A DNA stretch of 64,000 nucleotides from JAGQVA01 sp041391725 (GTDB lineage: Bacteria; Bacteroidota; Bacteroidia; J057): the NCBI GenBank assembly GCA_041391725.1, contig JAWKNL010000003.1, positions 186,001 to 250,000 on the forward strand. Reading direction: 5' to 3'. Under the pieces are notes generated by a model that saw only the letters and a list, made by a program, of their open reading frames with translations, ran no database searches and was not told where the DNA came from. Both the position numbers and the translations under genes were made by a program. Shown here piece by piece: positions 19,850 to 27,427 of the stretch (within the stretch, counting starts at the first letter, position 1; every line of letters starts with the position of its first letter).

Positions 19850-20220
19850 TTTGTGATACCAATATTCTGATTGAGTTATACCGAAACAATAGGGATATTC
19901 GGGAAGAACTAAGGCAGATTGGGCAGAACCGCCTGGCAGTGAGTGCTATTTCTGCAGGTGAATTGATTTTTGGGGCAAGAAATAAGGCGGAGTTACAACA
20001 AATTGTGGCCGATCTGGCCAGTATCAAGGTTTTTTCTTTAGATGAAAGGATCACACAGCAATCGATGGAATTAATGAAATCCTTTAGTTTGAGCCATCGC
20101 CTGAGTTTGCCCGACGCACTGATTGCCGCTACGGCCCTTGTGCATCAGTTACCTTTTTATACCCTCAACACCAAAGATTTCCGGTACTTGCCGGGGATTA
20201 GGCTTTGGAAAAATGCCTAA
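19834..20220 (+). CDS. PIN-domain ribonuclease toxin (VapC-like)
   Basis: 128 aa, the typical VapC length. The acidic metal-binding residues sit in VICDTNILIELY (first Asp), SAISAGELIFGA (Glu) and LSLPDALIAATAL (Asp), and the end TLNTKDFRYLPGI is typical. VapC toxins cleave tRNA or rRNA to stop growth. It overlaps its antitoxin by 16 bp. The module is embedded between Rhs remnants, suggesting the island gained it by transfer. Confidence 0.9.
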   Translation: MEEIVICDTNILIELYRNNRDIREELRQIGQNRLAVSAISAGELIFGARNKAELQQIVADLASIKVFSLDERITQQSMELMKSFSLSHRLSLPDALIAATALVHQLPFYTLNTKDFRYLPGIRLWKNA

Positions 20221-20235
20221 ATTCAGGCTTTCCAG

Positions 20236-20342
20236 AAGGGACGCCGCAGGCAAGACTAAGCCAGGAAGTCGTGAACACCTCCAATATCGTTACCAAAACC
20301 TCGGACTATGTGGGCGCTTTCCACTACGAAAACGGCGATCCA
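20236..20342 (+). repeat. Rhs cassette fragment (copy 1 of the SQEVVNTSN repeat)
   Basis: About 107 bp matching 21780-21890 and 23630-23730. It reads SQEVVNTSN and TSDYVGAFHY, with the same GAAGGGACGC junction upstream. It has no start codon and is truncated after the GD codons, so it is a remnant. Confidence 0.75.
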
Positions 20343-20434
20343 GGTAAGGGAGTGAAGCATATCCTTGCAGTCATAAGAAAACAGAACCGATTCTCTTAAA
20401 ATTTCGTACATTGGGGTTCGTAAACAGCATAAGT

Positions 20435-20643
20435 ATGGCTTACCAAATCTCAAACCTTCCTTCGGAAATTCGGCAACAGGTAGAGGATTATATCGAGTTT
20501 TTGCTGAGCAAATACTCTAAAAAAGTGGTTGTTCAAAAAAAACCGGAAAATCCCCGGCTGTATGCTTATGGCCTGTACAAAGGAAAATCCAATTATCTCC
20601 TGACTTTGATGCGCCCTTAGAGGACTTTAAGGACTATATGTGA
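20435..20643 (+). pseudogene. DUF2281-type antitoxin, single-base frameshift
   Basis: The frame from the ATG at 20435 reads MAYQISNLPSEIRQQVEDYI, as in DUF2281 antitoxins. It goes out of frame after YKGKS. Restoring one A in the A4 run at 20584-20587 gives KIQLSPDFDAPLEDFKDYM and a TGA at 20641-20643 that overlaps the PIN-toxin ATG (TGATG). The C-terminal LSPDFDAPLEDF is the canonical toxin-binding end. A sequencing indel is likely, since the toxin frame is intact. Confidence 0.8.
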
Positions 20644-21029
20644 TGGCTTCCTATTTGCTGGATACACATACAATTCTGTGGTATTTTGATCAATCGTCTG
20701 AGCTTTCCGAAACAGCTTTCAGAATTATTACCAATCAGGAGCATTCCATTTTTGTGAGCATGGCTTCATATTGGGAAATGACGATTAAATCCGGTTTGAA
20801 AAAACTGAAACTACCCCATTCCATAGGGCAAATGATTCGGGATGCAGAGAAGGCAGGCATTCAATCCTTACCCATATCGACTTTGCACCTTACGACGCTC
20901 GATACGCTTCCGCCACATCACCGCGATCCTTTTGATCGGTTGATATTGGCTCAGGCACTAGCCGATAATATGACCCTGATTTCGAAGGATGCGACCTTTC
21001 GGTTATATTCAAATAAGGTGATTTGGTAG
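20643..21029 (+). CDS. PIN-domain toxin (COG3744-like)
   Basis: 128 aa. It starts at the ATG at 20643, overlapping the antitoxin stop (an alternative GTG lies one codon upstream). PIN residues: YLLDTHTILWYF (Asp), SYWEMTIKSGLKKL (Glu) and HRDPFDRLILAQAL (Asp). It is a predicted Mg-dependent ribonuclease partnered by the DUF2281 antitoxin upstream. It is the second PIN module within 1.5 kb of the first, but from a different subgroup (DTHTILW against DTNILIEL). Confidence 0.9.
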   Translation: MASYLLDTHTILWYFDQSSELSETAFRIITNQEHSIFVSMASYWEMTIKSGLKKLKLPHSIGQMIRDAEKAGIQSLPISTLHLTTLDTLPPHHRDPFDRLILAQALADNMTLISKDATFRLYSNKVIW

Positions 21030-21082
21030 CCCTCTTCCCGCCGAAGTGTTTCCATTAACGGCTTTCATTATTTCTACCCCCG

Positions 21083-21237
21083 GGAACGGTCTATTATTTT
21101 GCCATTCAGGCCGTGGATGATGCCGGAAATTCCAGCCTGTCCAATGTCGTGCGGATGTCCATTGGGACAGAGCGCACGGGTACCACCATTTCCACTCCCT
21201 CCCTTAAGCCGGGAATCCAACCCGGGGAAGATGCTTG
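21083..21237 (+). pseudogene. Fibronectin type III domain remnant
   Basis: A short open stretch reads GTVYYFAIQAVDDAG and SSLSNVVRMSIG, the last strands of an FN3 domain, then stops at a TGA. There is no start. It is probably a leftover of a large surface protein or Rhs precursor; the rest of 21030-21310 shows nothing else. Confidence 0.55.
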
Positions 21238-21313
21238 AATGGGTACAATCGCAATTCCCGCTTAGCGCGCAATGGCGCGCCCCATAAAAGGTAAAAAAGG
21301 GGGCACATCGTAT

Positions 21314-21402
21314 GCTATAATAATGTCACCCCTCTGGGGTTGGCTCTGCGAGCCGTTTTCGGGCCGTAGGCCCAACCCCGATAGGGGTGACATTATTATA
21401 GC
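21314..21402. repeat. 89-bp structured palindromic element
   Basis: Perfect 20-bp terminal inverted repeats (21314-21333 and 21383-21402, ends GCTATAATAATGTC), then a second 8-bp stem (GGGGTTGG at 21336 with CCAACCCC at 21372), enclosing two small hairpins (GGCTC-TGC-GAGCC at 21342-21354 and GGGCC-GTA-GGCCC at 21361-21373). It encodes nothing. The layout resembles REP/MITE-type non-autonomous elements. Confidence 0.75.
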
Positions 21403-21509
21403 CAACAGGCGACCTCTTCCCATTTTTATTCAAAGCGCGCGTCTTCGCACGTATAATTGATATTTGCCAGGATAATTACATGGGCGTTTCCCCCGAGCGA
21501 TAGTCGGAG

Positions 21510-22981
21510 TTGAGTTATACCTACAGTGGAAACCGCCTGACCAAACTCACCGACGGGATCACGGCGACCCTTCCTGCGGGAGTAGATCATTTTGTAGATG
21601 GGGCCAATACCCCTACGGAGTATCTTTATGACGATGCGGGTAATGACACCACCGATGCCAACAAAGGGTAACAGTGGCCTACAACCACCTCAACAAACCC
21701 TACGAAATTACTTTCACCAGTGGAGCCAATATCAACCAAAAAATTCGTTATATTTATGCTTGCCCTGAGCCTGGTCGAAGGGACGCAGCGGGGCACTAAA
21801 TTAAGTCAGGAAGTAGTGAATACATCCAATACCGTTACCAAAACCTCGGATTATGTAGGCGCTTTCCACTACGAAGATGGCGATCTGGTTTTCCTTCAAA
21901 TGGAAGAAGGTCGGGTACGCCTTGATGGCTCTGACTGGGTGTATGAGTATCAACTTAAGGTCGAAGATCTGCCCGGCAGAAGCATCTGGGCAATGTCCGG
22001 GTTATACTTCGGGAGCCTCAGCACAAGCCTTTGGCGATCTGAATGACGATGGGATTCTTGATCCGAATACGGAGATACAGAATGCGAATGATTACTATGC
22101 TTGCATCCGCCCAAGCGGACCCCTTCGGCCTGCGCATGTCCGGAGAAAACACCCTCGTGGCTTCGCCGGGGAATGAGTATCTGTACAATGGCAAGGAACT
22201 ACAAACGGAGTTGGGGCTGGGGTGGTATGATTATGGGGCGCGGATGTATGCGCCCGATGAAGGGCGGTGGAAGGGGGTGGATGCGTTGGCAGAGAAATAT
22301 GTGGGATGGAGTCCGTATAATTATGTGATAAATAACCCATTAGTGTTTATTGACCCTGATGGAAGAAACATCGATAACTTTTATTTTAATGCAGATGGCG
22401 ATCTTGTCGCCCGAGTAAAGAATGACAAGCCGGATAAGTTTTTCATACAAAAAGGAGAAGATTGCGATGTTGAATGTGATGAATCCGTACCATTATTTGA
22501 TGAATTGAATTTTGATTCTGATTTAGGACATATGGTTCGAACCGTGTATGCGGAAGCCCAAGGAGAAAATCTTACTTCGAAGCAATCTGTTGCAGAAGTA
22601 ATTCGAAATCGAGCAAATGATGATACTCCTAATTCGAAAGAACTCGGATGGACGGCAACTTTTTCTGACGAAAGTACTTATACAGAGGTTGTTACAAAAA
22701 CCGGTTTTCAAACTGTTAATAATAATGTTGATTCCTACTCAAATCCATTGGGACAACTTATCGATGATAAAGGTAAACGCATAGAGTCCGAAACAACATC
22801 TTTGGTGGAGAGTGTGACTGCCTCCATCCGCGCAGATAAAGGCTCCAATATTTCAGATGGCTCTGTCTATTTCTTTAGTCCATATATTCCTGCCCCAAAT
22901 TGGACCAAGTCTTTGGAAGAAGTAAATATAAAAGGAGTTGACAGCGAGGCTTTTCGGTTCTTTAAATTTCCTCAAAAATGA
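21510..22981 (+). pseudogene. Rhs/YD-repeat protein with SleB-like cell-wall hydrolase tip; 5' part broken
   Basis: Upstream codons in shifting frames read YD-repeat motifs (NRLTKLTDG, YLYDDAGN, IRYIY, SQEVVNTSN, FHYEDGDLVFLQ, GDLNDDGILDPNTEI). From ~22150 one intact frame runs to 22981: the Rhs core YLYNGKELQTELGLG, WYDYGARMYAPDEGRW and NPLVFIDPDGR, then a variable tip. The tip has VRTVYAEAQGEN, QSVAEVIRNRAN and TEVVTKTGFQTV, the pattern of SleB/CwlJ hydrolases, with Glu171 of the 22043 frame as the likely catalytic residue. It is a polymorphic toxin end that would cut peptidoglycan. The break from the upstream frames is at a ~22-bp insertion near 22098. No intact full-length gene is present. 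Confidence 0.8.
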
Positions 22982-22985
22982 TACT

Positions 22986-23579
22986 ATGAAGTTTTGTATG
23001 CTTGTTATTTCGATTATTTCAATCTCAAATTTGTTTTGTACACATTTTAAAGATGAAGGCGAGACAAATAAACCGGAGCGTATAGATACATTGATAAATA
23101 GCGAAGGCATTTACCTATTTATTAAAACTACTGGAGAAAAACAATATGTATTAGTATGGGGAAATACTTTCTTTCAGAATGTTTCTAACCCTATAAAAGA
23201 ACTACCAAATGGAAAAATTCGGTTAAAATGGTATAACAAACAGGCCATTTGTGTTGAGCAAGGGTGTGGAACCTCTTGTTTTTTTTCATATATATTACCT
23301 ATTCAGGAAGACGCTTCTGAAAAGTTTTATATGTATCCACTGGCATATAATCAAATTAGGTTGGTGGTTGTATATAGCAATGATGGGCCGGACGGTTACC
23401 TTCTCAGAGTTCAAAATGTGATTACAGGTAAAGAACAAAAATTAATAAGAGAATCATGTAAAGGACCTTTCGCAGGTTATTGTATTAATAAAATTGAATT
23501 CGAGGGAAATTTTATTAGGGTGAATTGGGTTAGTAGTAATGGTACTCAGCAAGAAGAAGTTTTCGCGCTCTTGATCTAA
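22986..23579 (+). CDS. Lipoprotein, candidate immunity protein for the SleB-like Rhs tip
   Basis: 197 aa from the ATG at 22986, 4 bp after the Rhs stop; an upstream in-frame start at 22938 would overlap the toxin. Signal peptide MKFCMLVISIISISNLFC with a lipobox-like Cys at 18, so it is exported. The remainder is beta-rich, with no recognised family. Immunity to a cell-wall hydrolase must act outside the cytoplasm, so the exported state fits. The region is AT-rich compared with its flanks, as usual for polymorphic-toxin tips. The assignment is by position and topology only. Confidence 0.6.
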   Translation: MKFCMLVISIISISNLFCTHFKDEGETNKPERIDTLINSEGIYLFIKTTGEKQYVLVWGNTFFQNVSNPIKELPNGKIRLKWYNKQAICVEQGCGTSCFFSYILPIQEDASEKFYMYPLAYNQIRLVVVYSNDGPDGYLLRVQNVITGKEQKLIRESCKGPFAGYCINKIEFEGNFIRVNWVSSNGTQQEEVFALLI

Positions 23580-23599
23580 AAATAGAGTTGAATTTTGAA

Positions 23600-24151
23600 T
23601 TCGTTATATTTATGCCTGCCCTGAGGGTACTCGAAGGGACGCCGCAGGCTGCACTAAGCCAGGAAGTCGTGAACACCTCCAACACCGTTACAAAAACCTC
23701 GGACTATGTGGGCGCTTTCCACTACGAAGACTTCAACCTGATGTTCCTTCAAATGGAAGAAGGCAGAGTCCGGCTCGACGGCTCGGACTGGGTATATGAG
23801 TATCAGATTAAGGTCGAAGATCCCTCTAATGGGAAGCATTTGGGCAATGTCCGGGTTACTTTCGGTGATCTGAATGATGATGGCATCCTCGATCCGAATA
23901 CGGAGATACAAGAGGGCGCAAACCAAAATGTCGCCCCTTTTATCCAGGTATCCGGAGATGGGAGAAAAGCAAAAGCCGCAAATATGACAGTATATAGTTT
24001 TGATGAACAACACGTTGATAAACATATTATAAATCCATCAACTGTTTCGGGTGTAGAGTCAAGAGATAACATTGCTACTACCAAAGATTTATATGATAAT
24101 AAATTTAGTATCCTTCGGGATGCTTTGAAAACTGCATCAGGCCAAAAATGA
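23600..24151 (+). pseudogene. Rhs cassette copy joined to a second, unrelated tip
   Basis: The start reads the same cassette as 21740-22090 (SQEVVNTSN, TSDYVGAFHY, FLQMEEGRVRLDGSDWVYEYQ, LGNVRVTFGDLNDDGIL and DPNTEIQ). After EIQEGANQN it changes into a different ~65-residue C-terminus (QHVDKHIINPSTVSG, ILRDALKTASGQK). The Rhs core (GWYDYGARMY) is missing. The open frame has an ATG at 23588 by chance, inside the repeat. It is best read as a displaced, core-less second tip cassette; activity is unknown. Confidence 0.6.
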
Positions 24152-24156
24152 TTTTT

Positions 24157-24600
24157 ATGAACAAGAAAATTACCATTCCAATCTTAATAGTTTTTTGTTT
24201 AATGACATCAAGCGCTTGTTCTTCTCTTAAAAATAGTAGGATTAGATATGAATTTTCTCCTGAAGTTGATGCTGCGCTTAGAGAAGGCAAAAAAAAACTA
24301 AAAAGTCTTTATGGCAATGATTTCCATCATTTAAAATTTTTTGCCGTCGTATTTGGTGATGTTGAAACTAATATTGTAATTAATGCACAATACAATCAGC
24401 CTGACCAAATTGTAAGTTTAATAAGGAGAACAAATAGATTTGTGTTTTTGGAGGGAACGGAAAAGATTCCCGTAATCTTTTTGTCTGATATACACAGTAC
24501 TAATTTTAAAGGTTGGGCTTTGAACATAATTCCATATGGAGGGTATATAGTCACGCTTGATAGTGAGAAGAAAATTCAACATACTGGATTTTTACTCTAA
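24157..24600 (+). CDS. AT-rich lipoprotein, candidate immunity protein of the second tip
   Basis: 147 aa from the ATG at 24157 (an ATG at 24148 overlaps the preceding stop as ATGA and is also possible). Signal peptide with lipobox TSSAC (MNKKITIPILIVFCLMTSSAC). The rest is a small alpha/beta domain without known relatives. It follows the second Rhs tip with the same spacing logic as the 22986 gene after the first tip, and has the same low GC. The immunity role is inferred from position. Confidence 0.5.
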   Translation: MNKKITIPILIVFCLMTSSACSSLKNSRIRYEFSPEVDAALREGKKKLKSLYGNDFHHLKFFAVVFGDVETNIVINAQYNQPDQIVSLIRRTNRFVFLEGTEKIPVIFLSDIHSTNFKGWALNIIPYGGYIVTLDSEKKIQHTGFLL

Positions 24601-24826
24601 TGAGACGGAGAGGTTACCCCAACATTTTGGACAACAGGTTAAGTTTTTTTACATTTATCTTGTGGCCATGAAAATAATGTAGATTTTCCTCAAAAACCAC
24701 CAACCCCCATGCACCTCTCCGCCCAAAGCCTAATCTACACGCTCCTGACCAGCCGAATCGTGAGCACCTTGCGGGGTGGCTATATTCTTGCTAATTACTA
24801 TCAACACCAAATACGACCCAGTTTCC

Positions 24827-25173
24827 CTATTCATCCTCCGGCTCACTTCGGATAGGTTGGCCGCTTCTAACGGGCCATAATTGAAAGATCACGACTTTCT
24901 CTTCGAGTTCATAAATTTTGTAAATCAGAAGATAGGGGAAAGACCTGGCGTAAGCGTCTTTACGATTATTGGCTTTTAATTGCCGACTTCGATATCCGGA
25001 TCTTGTTCAGAACGTCTTTGCCCAGATTCAGGCATCGTAAGAATCCCTTCTATCGTATCGTCAAAAGCTGTAAGAAAATCTGCTGCCCCACTTGTAAACT
25101 GAGATTCAAAATATTCTACTGCATGGTCAATCTCCTTTGCGGCTTCCTCGGTAATTTCATAAATATAGCCCAT
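24827..25173 (-). pseudogene. RelE/ParE-family toxin, single-base frameshift
   Basis: From the ATG at 25173 the frame reads YIYEITEEAAKEIDHAVEYF, a ParE/RelE N-terminus. It stops early after PDIEVGN. One missing base near 24991 restores RSRQLKANNRKDAYARSFPY, then LLIYKIYEL and VVIFQLWPVRSG, the family's C-terminal half, to a TAG at 24827-24829. The full protein would be ~115 aa. It would inhibit gyrase (ParE) or cleave ribosomal mRNA (RelE). It overlaps the antitoxin stop (TGATG). Confidence 0.8.
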
Positions 25174-25440
25174 CAAGCCCCAAATTTATTCTTGAGATTT
25201 TCACGAAAAATGTTCCCGGAAAGGGTTTTAGCCTTTCCTTCTTCATAATTCCTTACTCGTCTAAGGATTCTCGGCTTCATCTTCCCGGGAGAAAATCAAG
25301 CTTCCGGAGAAAGAGGTGTTGTACCGGGAAAAACATTTTTTTGAGAGAGAAATTGACTGAGGGCAGCAATTAGGGCTAATTGTTCCTGTGGGCTAAGTGC
25401 CTTTGCTTCCAATAGGGCTTTTTGAAATGCTTTACTCATG
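25173..25440 (-). pseudogene. Antitoxin (addiction-module type) of the ParE-like toxin, frameshifted
   Basis: From the ATG at 25440 the frame reads MSKAFQKALLEAKALSPQEQ and ends at 25296. The next stretch in another frame reads RRVRNYEEGKAKTL and ENLKNKFGA, and its TGA overlaps the toxin ATG. The size (~88 codons) and position fit an addiction-module antidote. The frameshift lies somewhere in 25290-25320 and was not located to a base. Confidence 0.5.
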
Positions 25441-25477
25441 CCTAAACTTACGATAAATTGGGGAAAAGGGCTAATGG

Positions 25478-25575
25478 AAATGTTACAAAATTACTTTTCC
25501 TCGTGGCGCCAATATCAACCCAAAAATTCGCTATATTTATGCTTGCCCTGAGCCTGGTCGAAGCCCTGGGCAAGT
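25478..25575 (+). repeat. Rhs cassette fragment (copy 4)
   Basis: Matches 21700-21790: it reads PKIRYIYACPEP and contains the CCCTGAGCCTGGTCGAAG insertion seen in the other copies. It lies between the toxin-antitoxin module and a tandem-repeat block. No start or continuation is visible. Confidence 0.65.
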
Positions 25576-25598
25576 CAGCCCACCACCGGTGGCTTCGA

Positions 25599-25664
25599 GT
25601 GCCTCAGCCACCGGATTGCATGGCCTCAGCCACCGGATTGCATGGCCTCAGCCACCGGATTGCT
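25599..25664 (+). repeat. Three tandem 22-bp repeats flanked by inverted repeats
   Basis: Unit TGGCCTCAGCCACCGGATTG-CA occurs three times head to tail (25599, 25621, 25643), with changes only at the ends. Ten-bp arms CCACCACCGG (25580-25589) and CCGGTGGTGG (25683-25692) flank the block as an inverted repeat. No spacers, so not CRISPR. The 25441-25813 stretch holds no other gene. Confidence 0.75.
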
Positions 25665-25813
25665 GAATCGCTCGAACTTGAACCGGTGGTGGTACGCCTG
25701 TACCCCAATGGTGTCATAAAAAACCAGGCTCTACACCGACACGGGACGCTATCTCAACCGTTTGGCGCAGGGCCTTTTCATTTCTATTCTTTGGATTGAG
25801 TCTACCTTGGCTT

Positions 25814-26917
25814 TTACTCCTTCGCCATCTCATTCATCTTAGCATAAATGCTTTTGAAGCAACTGGTCGGGGTCTTATTGCCGGCACTTTCGTTTTTTCA
25901 CCCCGTAGTATTCATCCATAAATGGACCCGCTCCAGACCATACGGTTTGTATCATTCCTGCAAAGTTGTCTTTGGTGGCTTTGGTCGCACTTTCCCGGAA
26001 TCGGGCCATATCTTCCACTTGTTGTACACCGATTTCAGGGGTACGCCAGGGACAGGTAGCCACTTTAAAACCTTTCATCGCAAATAATACCGCTGTCTGG
26101 TCAGGGCGCTCATAATGCCAGTCGCAGATAAAAACGTCTTTAGGTATCATATCAATCGCCCGAAAGGGTATTGTTCATGCTGGCTTCCCACATACCGAGG
26201 CCTGTAGTTTTTCCGTCTATCATCCGGTCTCCCCATATCCAAAGTTCGCGGTTTTTAGCAGCGAGGTGATTGCGGATCAGGGTAACTTCTCCGGCAAATA
26301 GTTCGGCTTTGTCGCGGCCACTACATCGCGGACATTTGTCATTGCCGATATAAAATACTTCATCCATGCCTGCGTGAAAAGCGTTCTGTCTCAAAGACAT
26401 TGCAGATTTCATCGACAATATCAAACACGACCCCATGTACTTCGGGGTGAAGCGGACAATAACTTTTGCAATACAGGCCGTATTTCTGCATTCGGCCATT
26501 TGTATTCTTCCGGGAGTTTTACTTCAGGGTTTTCGTCAAACTGAGGATACACTTCCAGCAGTTTGGTTGCCTTCGAATGCCAGGACTGGTGGCCGAGAAG
26601 ATTGACCTGTGGGATAAGGCGAATGGAATGTTTTTTACAGACTGCCACCATTTTTTTCACATCTTTTTCAGTCAACGGGTTTTCCCCGCGCAGCTCTGGA
26701 TGGCTGGTATAGCTGTAATTGTAATCAATTCTGACGATCAGGTATTTATACGCCGGGGCGCAAGTTCTTCATCAATAAACTTGACAAAACGATCCACATC
26801 ACCAACAGATGGACCACCAATACAAAATCCCTGAACAGGGAATAAGGCAGGAGACTTTTCCTGTGCAAATATTGCCAGGGAAAAACTCAACATGAGGAGT
26901 AGCAGATAGTATCGCAT
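25814..26917 (-). pseudogene. GH20 beta-N-acetylhexosaminidase, multiply frameshifted
   Basis: From the ATG at 26917 (signal peptide MRYYLLLLMLSFSLAIFAQ) the fragments in several frames read PALFPVQGFCIGGPS, the GH20 catalytic motif FHAGMDEVFYIG (Asp-Glu pair), LWIWGDRMIDG and FAGMIQTVWSGAGPF. A +1 slip at a T6 run (25893-25898) restores the C-terminal end ESAGNKTPTSC to a TAA at 25814. At least three indels are needed. GH20 enzymes release terminal GlcNAc/GalNAc, in keeping with the GH92 gene. It would be a secreted glycosidase. Confidence 0.85.
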
Positions 26918-26986
26918 AATTTGTGGAATAAGGAGTTACGTATGAACAGCCTGAAATTACCACAAATTTTGAGGAAAATTTAAAGG

Positions 26987-27424
26987 TTACCCTTCAAAAC
27001 CATTTTTCCTGTGCGTACCATCGCAAAATGGTTTATTGGAGGAGCCTCCACAACGGCAGAATGCCGTAACTTTTGCATCGCGGGTCTCCGAGCCATCAGG
27101 CTTTTTTATGGTGATATTCCCATATACCAGCAGCGGTCCATTTGGCACAACTTCAATTATGCGTTCTGTCTCCACTTCGACTTTCCCTTTTTCGGCTTCT
27201 TCATTCAAGTAAAAAGAAAGCGCACCGGAAGGGCATTTTTTCACCTGATCGACAATGGCTTCAGTCTCAGCGCCGTCGATTGCCACCCAGGGTCTTTTGC
27301 GGGGATTAAACACGCGCGGAAGGCCGCCGAAGCAGATTCCGGAGTGAATGCAGACATCGGGTTTCCAGACAACGGTCACTTCGCCGTTGGAGTACTCCTT
27401 TGTGATTTTGGATTCTTCTGCCAT
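26987..27424 (-). CDS. Fused ferredoxin-like plus CDGSH iron-sulfur protein
   Basis: 145 aa. The N-terminal half is a divergent ferredoxin-like domain (Fer4_19 type: VCIHSGICFGGLPRVF, KKCPSGALSF). The C-terminal half is a CDGSH 2Fe-2S domain with the Cys3-His pattern CRCGGSSNKPFCDGTH. It is predicted to carry two Fe-S centres and to act in electron transfer or Fe-S homeostasis. Its ATG lies 3 bp after the ilvE stop, so it is co-transcribed with ilvE. Confidence 0.9.
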   Translation of the reverse strand: MAEESKITKEYSNGEVTVVWKPDVCIHSGICFGGLPRVFNPRKRPWVAIDGAETEAIVDQVKKCPSGALSFYLNEEAEKGKVEVETERIIEVVPNGPLLVYGNITIKKPDGSETRDAKVTAFCRCGGSSNKPFCDGTHRKNGFEG

Positions 27425-27427
27425 AGA

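Noticed and set aside
24601..24826. Short ORF near 24709 (MHLSAQSLIYTLL)
   Set aside because: About 47 codons, with no partner, promoter or family; it lies in a stretch where I see no supported gene.
25599..25664. CRISPR array
   Set aside because: The three 22-bp units are directly adjacent with no spacers, and no cas gene is nearby.
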